Assembly (NCBI GenBank): GCA_040902925.1
Contig: JBBDWJ010000340.1
Coordinates: 1 to 11,641, forward strand
Direction of reading: 5' to 3'
DNA from: JBBDWJ01 sp040902925
Lineage (GTDB): Bacteria; Acidobacteriota; Terriglobia; Bryobacterales; UBA6623
DNA length: 11,641 bases
Shown: positions 1 through 6,324 of the stretch, in pieces
Numbering within the stretch: the first letter of the stretch is position 1
Layout of the letters: the number at the start of each line of letters is the position of its first letter
Notes under the pieces: generated by a model
What the model was told of the DNA's origin: nothing
What the model saw: only the letters and a program-made list of their open reading frames with translations
Databases searched by the model: none
Position numbers and translations under genes: made by a program

Positions 1-618
1 CCGAACGTGTTTACGGCGGCGGAGCGCCATGAGCTGGTGACCAATGCGCCCAATCGCATCCGCGGTTATGATCCTAAAACCGGCAAGGAATTGTGGCGCC
101 TGGGCGGAAGCTCCAAGATCACCGCGCCCACGCCGATCTTTTCCGCGGATCTGATCTATATCGCTAGCGGGCGGCGCCCCGAGGCGCCGCTGTTCGCGAT
201 TCGCCCTGGCGCGAGCGGCGACATCACGCTCGAAGCGGGAACCCAGCAAAACGGAGCCGTGGCTTGGTCTAAGACGCAGCGCGGCTCCTACATGCCGACG
301 CCGCTTATCTATGACGGGCTGCTGTACGTGCTCGGCAACGCCGGCATCTTCGACTGCTACGCCGCCGCGAGTGGCGAAGAGGTCTATCGCGAGCGTGTTC
401 CGCACAAAGGCGCCGGTTTCAGCGCCTCCCCGGTCGCAGCCGATGGAAAGATCTACTTGCCGGGCGAGGATGGCGATATCTTTGTCGTGCGAGCCGGCCG
501 CAAATTCGAGATCCTCGGCCAGAACGCGATGGGCGAATCCCTGATGGCGACGCCCGCGCTCGGAAGCCAGATGATGTACGTTCGCGGAGAAAAGCACCTG
601 TTCGCCATCGGCCGATAA
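1..618 (+). CDS. PQQ-like beta-propeller repeat protein (3' part, start outside window)
   Basis: The reading frame is open from the first base and ends at TAA 616-618, so at least 205 C-terminal residues are present and the true start lies upstream. The GTG at position 7 is not needed as a start. The protein shows PQQ-like/quinoprotein propeller blades: a 'GYDPKTGKELWRLGG' strand, then repeats of the form 'TPLIYDGLLYVLG', 'ASPVAADGKIYLPGEDGDIFVV' in shorter form, and a closing 'TPALGSQMMYVRGEKHLFAI'. Such proteins are normally exported and act as periplasmic binding or scaffold modules, sometimes as quinoprotein dehydrogenases. No catalytic residues can be judged from this C-terminal portion, and a signal peptide cannot be checked. 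The gene converges with the leftward block ending at 687; the 68-bp gap shows no obvious strong terminator. Family assignment is good; exact function is unknown. Confidence 0.85.
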   Translation, partial: PNVFTAAERHELVTNAPNRIRGYDPKTGKELWRLGGSSKITAPTPIFSADLIYIASGRRPEAPLFAIRPGASGDITLEAGTQQNGAVAWSKTQRGSYMPTPLIYDGLLYVLGNAGIFDCYAAASGEEVYRERVPHKGAGFSASPVAADGKIYLPGEDGDIFVVRAGRKFEILGQNAMGESLMATPALGSQMMYVRGEKHLFAIGR

Positions 619-686
619 GGCGAGTACTGGGTGACAGGCAGAAACAACGTTCGAAGTCGATGGCAGCGAGGGTCGCGAGGCGATCT

Positions 687-1106
687 CTAATACGGAGAGA
701 ACCCGATCACCCGGTTATTTTTCTCGACCCAGAGATTCGGGATTCTCCTGCCGTTCACCAGCACGAGAATAATCACGCCCGACTCCTGATCGTACGACCG
801 GCCGACATCGTAACTGTTGACCGCGCCGAGAGAACTGCCGGGTCCCCAATCTTCCAAGAATTTCTGGTAGGAATAGTTCGGGCAGGGCTGCTCGACTGTG
901 CAGCCCCACAGGTCGTAGGCTTGTTCGTAGCTTTTCTGTTGGAGCAGGGAGAGAAACTGGTCGACGCGGCGTTCCTCCTGCCAATTACGGAAGAACAACC
1001 AGTAGACGGACCCGAGCACGATGGCGGCGAGCAGAGCATAGCCGGCGATCGTGACGATCTTTTCGTAGCGTCGGTCAGCCTGCCCGTACTCGGCCAGGAA
1101 GTCCAT
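687..1106 (-). CDS. Hypothetical single-pass membrane protein linked to ompH
   Basis: This 139-residue protein starts at ATG 1106-1104, only 4 nt after the ompH stop, so it is probably co-transcribed and translationally coupled. The N-terminus (about residues 1-17) is hydrophilic. Residues 18-39 form one transmembrane segment ('AGYALLAAIVLGSVYWLFF'), and the remaining 100 residues are soluble. The soluble part begins with 'RRVDQFLSLLQQKSYEQAYDLWG', a helical pattern like that opening NTF2-like or DUF4019-like folds. It contains a close cysteine pair (C69 and C75) and ends in a beta-rich stretch ('VIILVLVNGRRIPNLWVEKN'). By the positive-inside rule, the RR/K residues before the segment suggest an N-in orientation with the domain in the periplasm. 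I do not recognise a named family. Its position beside a periplasmic chaperone and RseP suggests an envelope role, which is inference only. Confidence 0.8.
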   Translation of the reverse strand: MDFLAEYGQADRRYEKIVTIAGYALLAAIVLGSVYWLFFRNWQEERRVDQFLSLLQQKSYEQAYDLWGCTVEQPCPNYSYQKFLEDWGPGSSLGAVNSYDVGRSYDQESGVIILVLVNGRRIPNLWVEKNNRVIGFSPY

Positions 1107-1110
1107 GCGG

Positions 1111-1650
1111 TTACTGTCCGGCAGGCGGCGAAGCCGCCGTCACCGGATGCGCCTTGTCGTAGGCCGCGGTGGCGTCGGCGGTGACGTCGAGCGTCGGTTT
1201 GAAATAGTAGGTGCTGCTGGCTTCGGTAATCAGGTCCAGCCCTTTGGCTTCCGCGACGGTCTTGAGCGCGTCCCGCATCTTCTGCGCGGCGGCTTGCAAG
1301 ATGGAGTTGCGGTCAAATTCGAAGTCGGTCTGCAGGTCTTCCGAGAGCCGCTGCAAGTTCCGTTGCTTGCGCTGCCCGTCCGCCTGCAGTTGGGCGGCCT
1401 GGTCGCCGGTCGCGGACTGTAGTTTCTGTTGAAGTTCCTGCAGCTCTTTCGTCAACGCGCCGACTTCGTCCTGCCGCGGCTTGAACTTTGCCTCGACCCG
1501 CGCCGCTTCCTTCTGAACCTCAGCCGTGCCGATCAAAGCCTGTTGAAAATCGACCACCCCCACGTTAGTCTGCGCTTGCGCTGCAGCGGGGGCCCCCAAC
1601 AGGGCCGCCAAGGTTAAAACCGCAACCGGTACGAAAATCATGCTTCGCAT
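1111..1650 (-). CDS. ompH: OmpH/Skp family periplasmic outer-membrane chaperone
   Basis: The 179-residue product matches the OmpH/Skp family in size and layout. It has a signal peptide (residues 1-26, hydrophobic 'MIFVPVAVLTLAALLGAPAA', likely cut after AQA) followed by the opening strand 'NVGVVDFQQALIGTAEVQKE'. A long charged Q/K/E-rich helical hairpin covers about residues 44-130 and would form the coiled-coil tentacle. The C-terminal 'TYYFKPTLDVTADATAAYDK' is the strand that returns to the trimer core. Skp-type proteins hold unfolded outer-membrane proteins in the periplasm. The ORF extends to a GTG at 1677, but ATG 1650 gives a normal n-region (MRS) and has GAGGAG about 12 nt upstream; ATG 1641 is also possible. 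The gene lies 235 bp after rseP and 4 nt before the 139-aa membrane gene. No bamA is present beside it. Confidence 0.9.
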   Translation of the reverse strand: MRSMIFVPVAVLTLAALLGAPAAAQAQTNVGVVDFQQALIGTAEVQKEAARVEAKFKPRQDEVGALTKELQELQQKLQSATGDQAAQLQADGQRKQRNLQRLSEDLQTDFEFDRNSILQAAAQKMRDALKTVAEAKGLDLITEASSTYYFKPTLDVTADATAAYDKAHPVTAASPPAGQ

Positions 1651-1885
1651 AACGTAATCCGACTCCTCTTCACCCAAGCGAGATCCAAAACCTTCCTTAC
1701 TATCATTGTGCCACGGATTCCCGTCGTGCCACCACCAGGCCCAAGCGGTTCGTCTCGTCCGCGGTTCGAGGCGGCCGTCGCCGGTCTGTCGCGCCGCCGG
1801 TCATTCCACCCGCAAGGTCGCATGTGCAAGACCGGAAGCATGACGCCGCCTGAGGGAATACAGCACATTGGCTGAACGAGCGGAG

Positions 1886-3217
1886 CTAACTGGCTGGCAG
1901 GCTCTTCACAATATCGTTATACATCACAAAGGCAATCAAGATCATCAGGAAGACCAGGCCGGCGTTCCAGATGTGCTCCTTGACAGTCATACTGAGGTCT
2001 TTGCGCCAGACCATTTCCATCAGCAGCAGCGTGATCGTGCCGCCGTCCAGAATTGGAACCGGCAGCATGTTGAAGATCGCCAGATTGAGGCTGATCACCG
2101 ACATCAGCATGATCAGATCCGGCCAGCCGCTACGCGCCGCATCTCCCGCCAGTTGACCGATGCCGATCGGGCCCGCTAACTGCTTCGGAGACATGCGCTG
2201 CTCGAACAAGCCGACCAGAAAGTTGAGAATCAAAGAGCCGTTCTTGCGATTCTGGTCGATCGACTCACGGAAGGCCTCAATGAATCCCATGCTGGTTTCA
2301 ATGCGCTCGTAGTCAGGCCCCACGCGGCGTACGCCGATCCTCCAAGTGGCCTCGCTGCCTTCGTACTCGGTAAAGATCGGGGTCACTTCCAGATTGTGGA
2401 CCTGGCCTTCGCGCCGCACTTCGAGAGCGACGGGCTTGCCTTCGCTTGCGGCAATCAATACCGGCACCTTGCGGGACGAAAGGATGGGTTCGCCGTTGAC
2501 CGACAGTAGAATGTCACCGTCCTTGAGCCCGGCTTGATCGGCGGGCATTCCCGGAGTGATGCCGTCCAGGCGAACAGGGGCGGACTCGCTCCAGCCGGCG
2601 TCTCCAATGCCGGTTTCGGGGTCCGCGCCGAGCTTCACCGGCAAATGCAGCCGCTCGCCGGCGCGCTCGACGGTGACGTCAATGGTTGAGTTCGCCGCCG
2701 CGATCTCGGCCAGCTTCACGGTCTCCCAGGTTGGCGTGGCTCGCCGGTTGATCTCGACCACGGTATCGCCTTCACGAATCCCGGCAAGGTCCGCCGCGGA
2801 GCCTTCATCCACGTAGCCGAGCGTGGCGGGCTCGAGGAAAAAGGCGAGCCGCTCATACTGGAACATGAACAGTCCGGCCGGCAGCAGAACGGCCAGAATG
2901 ACGTTGAACACCGGCCCCATGGCGGCAATGATCAACCGCTGCCAGCGCGGCTTGGAAGGCAAATCGCGCTCGTCTCCGGTCGCCTCGCCCAAGTGTTCCG
3001 CGCCTGACATCTTGACGTAGCCGCCCAGCGGCAGCAGGCAAACCTTGTAGTCGGTTTCGCCGCGTTTGAATCCGAAAAGCCGCGGGCCGAAACCGAATGC
3101 AAAGGCCTCCACGCGAACGTCAAAGTAGCGCGCCGCGAGAAAGTGGCCGAGCTCGTGCACGAAGATCATCACGCCGAGCACGAAGACTACCGCTACGATG
3201 TTTTCTAAAAGACCCAT
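1886..3217 (-). CDS. rseP: RseP-type site-2 intramembrane zinc metalloprotease (M50)
   Basis: The 443-residue product is close to E. coli RseP (450). The zinc motif HELGH is at residues 21-25 in the first membrane segment. 'GFGPRLFGF' and 'KVCLLPLGGYVKMSG' (about 41-71) form the conserved membrane-associated region. Two tandem PDZ domains follow (about 131-190 and 210-282), and the second active-site motif 'NMLPVPILDGG' is at 383-393, with D391 as third zinc ligand. Final membrane segments lie near 370-400 and 418-435. Family members cut anti-sigma factors or signal-peptide remnants within the inner membrane as part of the envelope stress response. The frame extends to TTG 3229, but ATG 3217 gives the usual 'MGLLENIVAVV' start; neither has a strong Shine-Dalgarno. 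The gene lies 75 bp after dxr, and a repeated 10-bp motif lies directly upstream of its start. The substrate in this organism is not visible here. Confidence 0.95.
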   Translation of the reverse strand: MGLLENIVAVVFVLGVMIFVHELGHFLAARYFDVRVEAFAFGFGPRLFGFKRGETDYKVCLLPLGGYVKMSGAEHLGEATGDERDLPSKPRWQRLIIAAMGPVFNVILAVLLPAGLFMFQYERLAFFLEPATLGYVDEGSAADLAGIREGDTVVEINRRATPTWETVKLAEIAAANSTIDVTVERAGERLHLPVKLGADPETGIGDAGWSESAPVRLDGITPGMPADQAGLKDGDILLSVNGEPILSSRKVPVLIAASEGKPVALEVRREGQVHNLEVTPIFTEYEGSEATWRIGVRRVGPDYERIETSMGFIEAFRESIDQNRKNGSLILNFLVGLFEQRMSPKQLAGPIGIGQLAGDAARSGWPDLIMLMSVISLNLAIFNMLPVPILDGGTITLLLMEMVWRKDLSMTVKEHIWNAGLVFLMILIAFVMYNDIVKSLPAS

Positions 3218-3231
3218 GTCTGCATTCAAAC

Positions 3232-3257
3232 AACGATCGGGTTAGCTAACGATCGGG
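3232..3257. repeat. 10-bp direct repeat around a palindrome, upstream of rseP
   Basis: AACGATCGGG occurs at 3232-3241 and again at 3248-3257, a 16-nt period. The perfect 10-bp palindrome GTTAGCTAAC (3241-3250) spans the junction. The element lies 15-40 nt upstream of the rseP ATG in the dxr-rseP spacer. It could be an operator, or an accidental short duplication. No bound regulator can be named. Confidence 0.5.
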
Positions 3258-3292
3258 ACCATCTACCATCAGGCCGGCTGGCATCGGGCCGC

Positions 3293-4483
3293 TTAGGACC
3301 CGGAAACCACCGGCGAACGATCCAGCCATTCGCGCGCCGCGCCGCGGGCCTGCCTGTCCAATTCCAGCAAGGCCTCAATGCTATGAACGGAGGACGTCGC
3401 GGTGCGTTGCAGCGTTTCTTCGACTACGATCGGGATTGCCGAGAAAGGAATGCGCGTTTCGAGAAACGCCTCGACAGCGATCTCGTCAGCCGCGTTCAGT
3501 ACGCAGCCTGCCGTTCCTCCTGCCTCCAAAACGTCATATGCCACCCGCAAAAGCGGAAACTTCTGGAAGTCCGGCGCCCCGAACTCTAATTGTCGCACAT
3601 CGCTCCAGCGCAGCCGCCGGCTAGGGCAGGCCTCCCGCTGGGGGTACGACAGCGCGTAACGGATCGGTAATTTCATATCGGGCGGCGCAAGCTGCGCAAT
3701 TACCGAACCGTCGCAGAACTCGAGCAGGGCATGGACAATCGACTGCGGATGGATCAGCACCTCGACCTGCGCGGGCGGAAACGCAAACAGGTGGCAGGCC
3801 TCGATGATCTCGAACCCCTTATTCATCAACGTCGCCGAGTCGATCGTGATGCGGTGGCCCATCTTCCAGGTAGGGTGATTGAGCGCCTGGGCAGGGGTGA
3901 CACGCTCGAACTCGCTGGCGGGCGTGGTGCGGAACGGCCCGCCCGAGGCGGTCAGAAACAGCCGCTCGACCTCGTCGCGGCGTCCGGCGCGCAGGCATTG
4001 GTGGACCCCGTTGTGTTCGCTATCGACCGGCAACAGCTCGGCCCCGGAACGCCCGGCCTCCGCCATGACCAACTCGCCGGCGGCGACTAGCACTTCCTTG
4101 TTCGCCAAAGCGACCCGCTTGCCGAGCCGGACGGCCTCGAACGTCGCGGCCAACCCCGCCACGCCAACCGCAGCGGAAACCACGGTATCGCAGTCCACCT
4201 GGCTTACCGCGGCGAGATTGCCCGCCGGGCCACACAAGACCTCGGGCGTATATCCCTTGGCAGAGGGCGCGCTGCGAAGGCGGGTTAGAAACCCGTCGCG
4301 GCCGGCTTCATCGGCTAGAGAGACAAGGGCGGGGCGGAACTCCAAGGCCTGCTTGAGAAGCTCGTCAACGTTATGGCCGGCCGTCAACGCCAGGACGCTG
4401 ACCCGACCTTCCATTTCCCGAACGACCTGGAGCGTATTGCACCCGATCGATCCGGTGGAACCGAGAACGGAAAGTCGCTGCAT
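3293..4483 (-). CDS. dxr: 1-deoxy-D-xylulose 5-phosphate reductoisomerase
   Basis: This enzyme converts DXP to 2-C-methyl-D-erythritol 4-phosphate with NADPH, the first committed step of the MEP isoprenoid pathway in the cytosol. At 396 residues it matches E. coli Dxr (398). It shows the NADPH-binding 'GSTGSIG' at 8-14, 'ALANKEVLVAAGELV' near 125-139, and the metal site 'PVDSEHN' with D154 and E156. It also has substrate-site 'LTASGGPFR' (177-185), 'NHPTWKMG' with H203, and 'TLMNKGFEIIEA' with N221, K222 and third metal ligand E225. The flexible-loop region 'IHPQSIVHALLEFCDGS' follows. All key residues are intact. The frame could start at TTG 4495, but ATG 4483 places the first strand 'MQRLSVLGSTGSIG' normally and is preferred. 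It leads the dxr-rseP-ompH block, and no neighbouring MEP or cdsA gene is present. A candidate distant promoter lies near 4952-4981. Confidence 0.97.
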   Translation of the reverse strand: MQRLSVLGSTGSIGCNTLQVVREMEGRVSVLALTAGHNVDELLKQALEFRPALVSLADEAGRDGFLTRLRSAPSAKGYTPEVLCGPAGNLAAVSQVDCDTVVSAAVGVAGLAATFEAVRLGKRVALANKEVLVAAGELVMAEAGRSGAELLPVDSEHNGVHQCLRAGRRDEVERLFLTASGGPFRTTPASEFERVTPAQALNHPTWKMGHRITIDSATLMNKGFEIIEACHLFAFPPAQVEVLIHPQSIVHALLEFCDGSVIAQLAPPDMKLPIRYALSYPQREACPSRRLRWSDVRQLEFGAPDFQKFPLLRVAYDVLEAGGTAGCVLNAADEIAVEAFLETRIPFSAIPIVVEETLQRTATSSVHSIEALLELDRQARGAAREWLDRSPVVSGS

Positions 4484-4581
4484 CCTGCAACTCAAACAAA
4501 ACCCAAGACAAGGCTAACATACCAAGAATCGCCCGTTCCACAGCAAATCAGATCGGAGAAACCCCCGAGCCAGCCACTGTG

Positions 4582-4621
4582 AGGACCGGTACTCCTGCCG
4601 GTCCTTCGCCGCAAAGCGGCG
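4582..4621. repeat. Two adjacent perfect hairpins (REP-like intergenic unit)
   Basis: AGGACCGG (4582-4589) pairs with CCGGTCCT (4598-4605) across an 8-nt loop. One base later CGCCGC (4607-4612) pairs with GCGGCG (4616-4621) across an AAA loop. There is no T-run on either side, so an intrinsic terminator is unlikely. The arrangement resembles paired REP-type palindromes. It sits about 100 nt upstream of the dxr start, so it would also fold in a dxr leader transcript. Confidence 0.6.
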
Positions 4622-4772
4622 CGAATGGCCTTAGTCAAAGAGCCTCGAACAGCAGTTGATCCACGAAAAGTACGCGAAAGGAATCTTGGGCTTGCAGCGA
4701 ATCAGAAAGCAGCAGTGTGGAGTTGGGCGGGGCGTTGAGTCCGTGTGGTGGTGATTGTGAGCGGTTGAGATT

Positions 4773-4860
4773 GCGAGACCAAAAGAGAGGTGCCGGGGAG
4801 GTGTTTCAGGGGTCTTTTGGTTGAGGTTAGTCTCGCTTTGGTGGGGGTTGCCTCCCCGGC
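4773..4860 (-). ncRNA. Candidate pseudoknotted leader RNA upstream of dxr
   Basis: Given in + strand coordinates, GCGAGAC (4773-4779) plus CAAAAGA (4780-4786) is complementary to TCTTTTG (4813-4819) plus GTCTCGC (4830-4836), making two stacked 7-bp helices with a 10-nt bulge. GCCGGGGAGG (4792-4801), inside that loop, is perfectly complementary to CCTCCCCGGC (4851-4860) outside it. The order A-B-C-B'-A'-C' is that of an H-type pseudoknot, and the topology is the same on either strand. The - strand is favoured because a promoter-like sequence lies about 90 nt upstream in that direction and dxr lies downstream. I match it to no known riboswitch or RNA class. It shows none of the tmRNA, RNase P or SRP hallmarks I looked for. 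Confidence 0.35.
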
Positions 4861-4951
4861 TTTGCATTGAGAATACCAAAGTCCATAATCGGAAGCAAGG
4901 AAAAATTCCAAAAAACAGATTGCGGGTGCCTGGGAACGCCAAGATTCATGT

Positions 4952-4981
4952 ATGATATTTAAAAATATAGACTTATATCAA
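4952..4981 (-). promoter_or_regulatory. Sigma70-like promoter pointing toward dxr
   Basis: Read on the - strand, TTGATA (4981-4976) and TATCAT (4957-4952) each differ from the consensus -35 and -10 hexamers by one base. They are 18 bp apart, within a local AT-rich island in otherwise GC-rich DNA. Transcription would start near 4945 and run toward dxr with a leader of about 460 nt. This is a sequence match only; AT-rich spacers can give such matches by chance. Confidence 0.45.
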
Positions 4982-5134
4982 ATGACCAGAGGCTCCGGAA
5001 GCCCAGGCCCACGGTCCAGGGTGTCCGAAATCGCCCCACTCCCTCCCGCAAACTCTCGAAAGTGTCGGATTTCTCACGCTTCGTTCGTCAGGAGAGATAC
5101 ACAGTGTCCGCGGCAACGTTACATCTGGGTGAGC

Positions 5135-5206
5135 GTCGTCCTGGGCATCGAATTCGCCCGAGTCATGGATAGGGTTGGCCGGACCCGATCCATGACCTCG
5201 GACGAC
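5135..5206. repeat. REP-like branched palindrome
   Basis: An outer 7-bp stem, GTCGTCC (5135-5141) with GGACGAC (5200-5206), encloses two hairpins. The first is GGGC (5143-5146) with GCCC (5156-5159). The second is GTCATGGAT (5162-5170) with ATCCATGAC (5188-5196), extended inward by GGGT/ACCC after one mismatch. A further hairpin, GCCAGC-CTTC-GCTGGC (5221-5236), follows 14 nt later. The + strand conceptual translation contains 'FWLPAFAG', the kind of spurious peptide produced by widespread 'PAFAG'-type intergenic palindromes in other bacteria. Only one copy is in the window, so dispersal cannot be shown here. Confidence 0.6.
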
Positions 5207-5220
5207 CACGAATTCTGGCT

Positions 5221-5236
5221 GCCAGCCTTCGCTGGC
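5221..5236. repeat. Short hairpin GCCAGC-CTTC-GCTGGC
   Basis: A perfect 6-bp stem closes a CTTC tetraloop. It adjoins the larger palindrome at 5135-5206 and probably belongs to the same REP-like unit. It lies 3' of the - strand dehydrogenase gene but has no T-run. Confidence 0.5.
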
Positions 5237-5266
5237 CGGCCGCGTGTCGAGCGTACAAACGAGGAG

Positions 5267-5284
5267 CGGCGCTACTAGGCGCCG
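5267..5284 (-). terminator. Terminator-like hairpin after the beta-hydroxyacid dehydrogenase
   Basis: CGGCGC and GCGCCG form a perfect 6-bp GC stem around a 6-nt loop, beginning three bases after the TAG at 5290-5288 on the - strand. The following - strand sequence is C/T-rich with only a short TTT, so it is a weak intrinsic terminator at best. It may serve mainly to protect the 3' end. Confidence 0.4.
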
Positions 5285-5287
5285 GTA

Positions 5288-6178
5288 CTACGTTTTCACC
5301 TCGACGCCGGCAAACTCCTCAAACAGCTTGATCGCGGCGCAAATATCCTCGTCGCCGCGTCCCTTGGCGATACTGGCGCCGAAAATCTCGTGCACCAGCG
5401 CCGTGCTGGGCAAGGGAACGTTCAACTCGCGGCCGGACTCGAGCATCAGCCCGATATCCTTATGCATCCATTTGAGCGGGAACGCCGCCTCGAACTTGCG
5501 GGCGAACACTGCCGGGGCTTTGAAGCTGATCAAGCCGGCCTTGGCGGCGCTGGCGTCGAGAACTTCGAACATCAACTGCGGGTTGACGCCGGCCTTCGAG
5601 GCCAGCACCATGCCTTCGATGAAGCCCTGCAACATGTTGGCAAGAATGAGGTTTTGGGATAGCTTGGCGTGCAGACCCATGCCCTGCTTGCCGCAATAGA
5701 ACAAGGTCTTGCCCATCGGCAGGAAGTTCTCCCGAACGCGATCGAAGACCTTCTTCGGCCCGCCGACCATGAACGTCAGCGTGCCCCCCCGGGCGCCGGG
5801 GGTGGATCCGGTGCAGGGAGCATCCAGGAAAAAGGCCTTTTTCTTCTCGAACGCCTTGGCCATGCGCCGGGCCGCGGTCGGAGCGACCGTGCTGCAATCC
5901 GCCACGACCGCGTTGGGCTTGATGCCCTCGATGACGCCGTTCTTGCCCATTAGCACCGATTCGGACATTTCGGTGTTCCCGACGCAAAGGAAAATACAGT
6001 CGGCGCGCTGGCCGACCGCCTTCGGCGTTGCACAGTAGATGCCGCCTTTGGTCTTGGCCAGCTTCTGAGCTTTCTCTTTGGTGTGGCTCCACAACGCGAC
6101 GGTGTGGCCGGCGGCGAGCAGATGCTCCGCCATCGGGTACCCCATTAGTCCCAAGCCAAGAAATCCAAGTTTCGCCAT
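5288..6178 (-). CDS. Beta-hydroxyacid dehydrogenase (3-hydroxyisobutyrate / glyoxylate / tartronate semialdehyde reductase family)
   Basis: The 296-residue product is a full-length beta-hydroxyacid dehydrogenase, which interconverts a short-chain semialdehyde or 2-oxoacid and its hydroxyacid with NAD(P)H in the cytosol. The N-terminal Rossmann motif is 'GFLGLGLMGYPMAEHL' (5-20). The substrate-binding motif 'DAPCTGSTPGARGG' (119-132) replaces the usual DAPVSGG. The catalytic lysine is K172 in 'GMGLHAKLSQN', with N176, and 'MHKDIGLML' (238-246) is the C-terminal helix signature carrying K240. The start ATG 6178 has a good Shine-Dalgarno AGGAGA at 6192-6187. Sequence alone does not separate MmsB, GarR/GlxR and glyoxylate/succinic-semialdehyde reductase subfamilies; the 'DAPCTGS' variant argues for caution. 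It is divergent from another hydroxyacid reductase at 6325, which hints at 2-oxoacid or glyoxylate metabolism. Confidence 0.9.
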   Translation of the reverse strand: MAKLGFLGLGLMGYPMAEHLLAAGHTVALWSHTKEKAQKLAKTKGGIYCATPKAVGQRADCIFLCVGNTEMSESVLMGKNGVIEGIKPNAVVADCSTVAPTAARRMAKAFEKKKAFFLDAPCTGSTPGARGGTLTFMVGGPKKVFDRVRENFLPMGKTLFYCGKQGMGLHAKLSQNLILANMLQGFIEGMVLASKAGVNPQLMFEVLDASAAKAGLISFKAPAVFARKFEAAFPLKWMHKDIGLMLESGRELNVPLPSTALVHEIFGASIAKGRGDEDICAAIKLFEEFAGVEVKT

Positions 6179-6285
6179 GTTGCGTTTCTCCTAGTCTCTG
6201 AATCCCCGGAGGCGGCCGCCGGCAAGCGGCGCGTGGTGTCGCGGCATCGAAGCGCGAGCGAGGGGCAAAATCACAAAGCCCACAA

Positions 6286-6315
6286 TTGTACGCTTTTGGA
6301 ACCCTGTGAGACAAT
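6286..6315 (+). promoter_or_regulatory. Possible promoter giving a nearly leaderless transcript
   Basis: TTGTAC (6286-6291) and GACAAT (6310-6315) are separated by 18 bp, a moderate sigma70-like match. The -10 ends 9 bp before the ATG at 6325, so transcription would begin at or very near the start codon. The gene has no visible Shine-Dalgarno, which fits leaderless translation. Evidence is the pattern only. Confidence 0.3.
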
Positions 6316-6324
6316 GCCCTGCGC

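Larger units (their letters stand above)
4484..5287. other. 804-bp gene-free intergenic region rich in structured elements
   Basis: No ORF here looks like a protein gene. The longest, 103 codons on the - strand (4942-4631), starts with TTG, has H/T/P low-complexity composition and matches no fold I know. The region holds tandem hairpins (4582-4621), a pseudoknot-like repeat set (4773-4860), an AT-rich stretch with a promoter-like sequence (4952-4981), a REP-like palindrome cluster (5135-5236) and a terminator-like hairpin (5267-5284). Between about 4690 and 4860 the + strand is strikingly G/T-rich, unlike the flanking genes. It separates the dxr block from the beta-hydroxyacid dehydrogenase gene and must contain the dxr promoter unless read-through from 5288 occurs. 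Confidence 0.8.

Noticed and set aside
660..1184. 174-codon + strand ORF opposite the 139-aa membrane gene
   Set aside because: It is antisense to a tightly coupled, better-supported gene, and its product has no recognisable domain.
1638..1868. 76-codon - strand ORF between rseP and ompH
   Set aside because: It has no ribosome-binding site and arginine/glycine-rich composition, and it overlaps the ompH start.
3879..4517. 212-codon + strand ORF opposite dxr
   Set aside because: It is antisense to dxr, with S/T/R/P-rich composition typical of a shadow frame.
4763..4828. CRISPR-like direct repeats (GGTTGAGATT at 4763, GGTTGAGGTT at 4819)
   Set aside because: There are only two imperfect 10-bp copies with no regular array.
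4773..4860. tmRNA, RNase P RNA or SRP RNA as the identity of the pseudoknotted element
   Set aside because: No tRNA-like T-loop end, RNase P core or SRP core sequence is visible.
4631..4942. 103-codon - strand ORF in the intergenic region
   Set aside because: It has a TTG start, low-complexity H/T/P composition and no family resemblance, and it overlaps the inverted-repeat structure.
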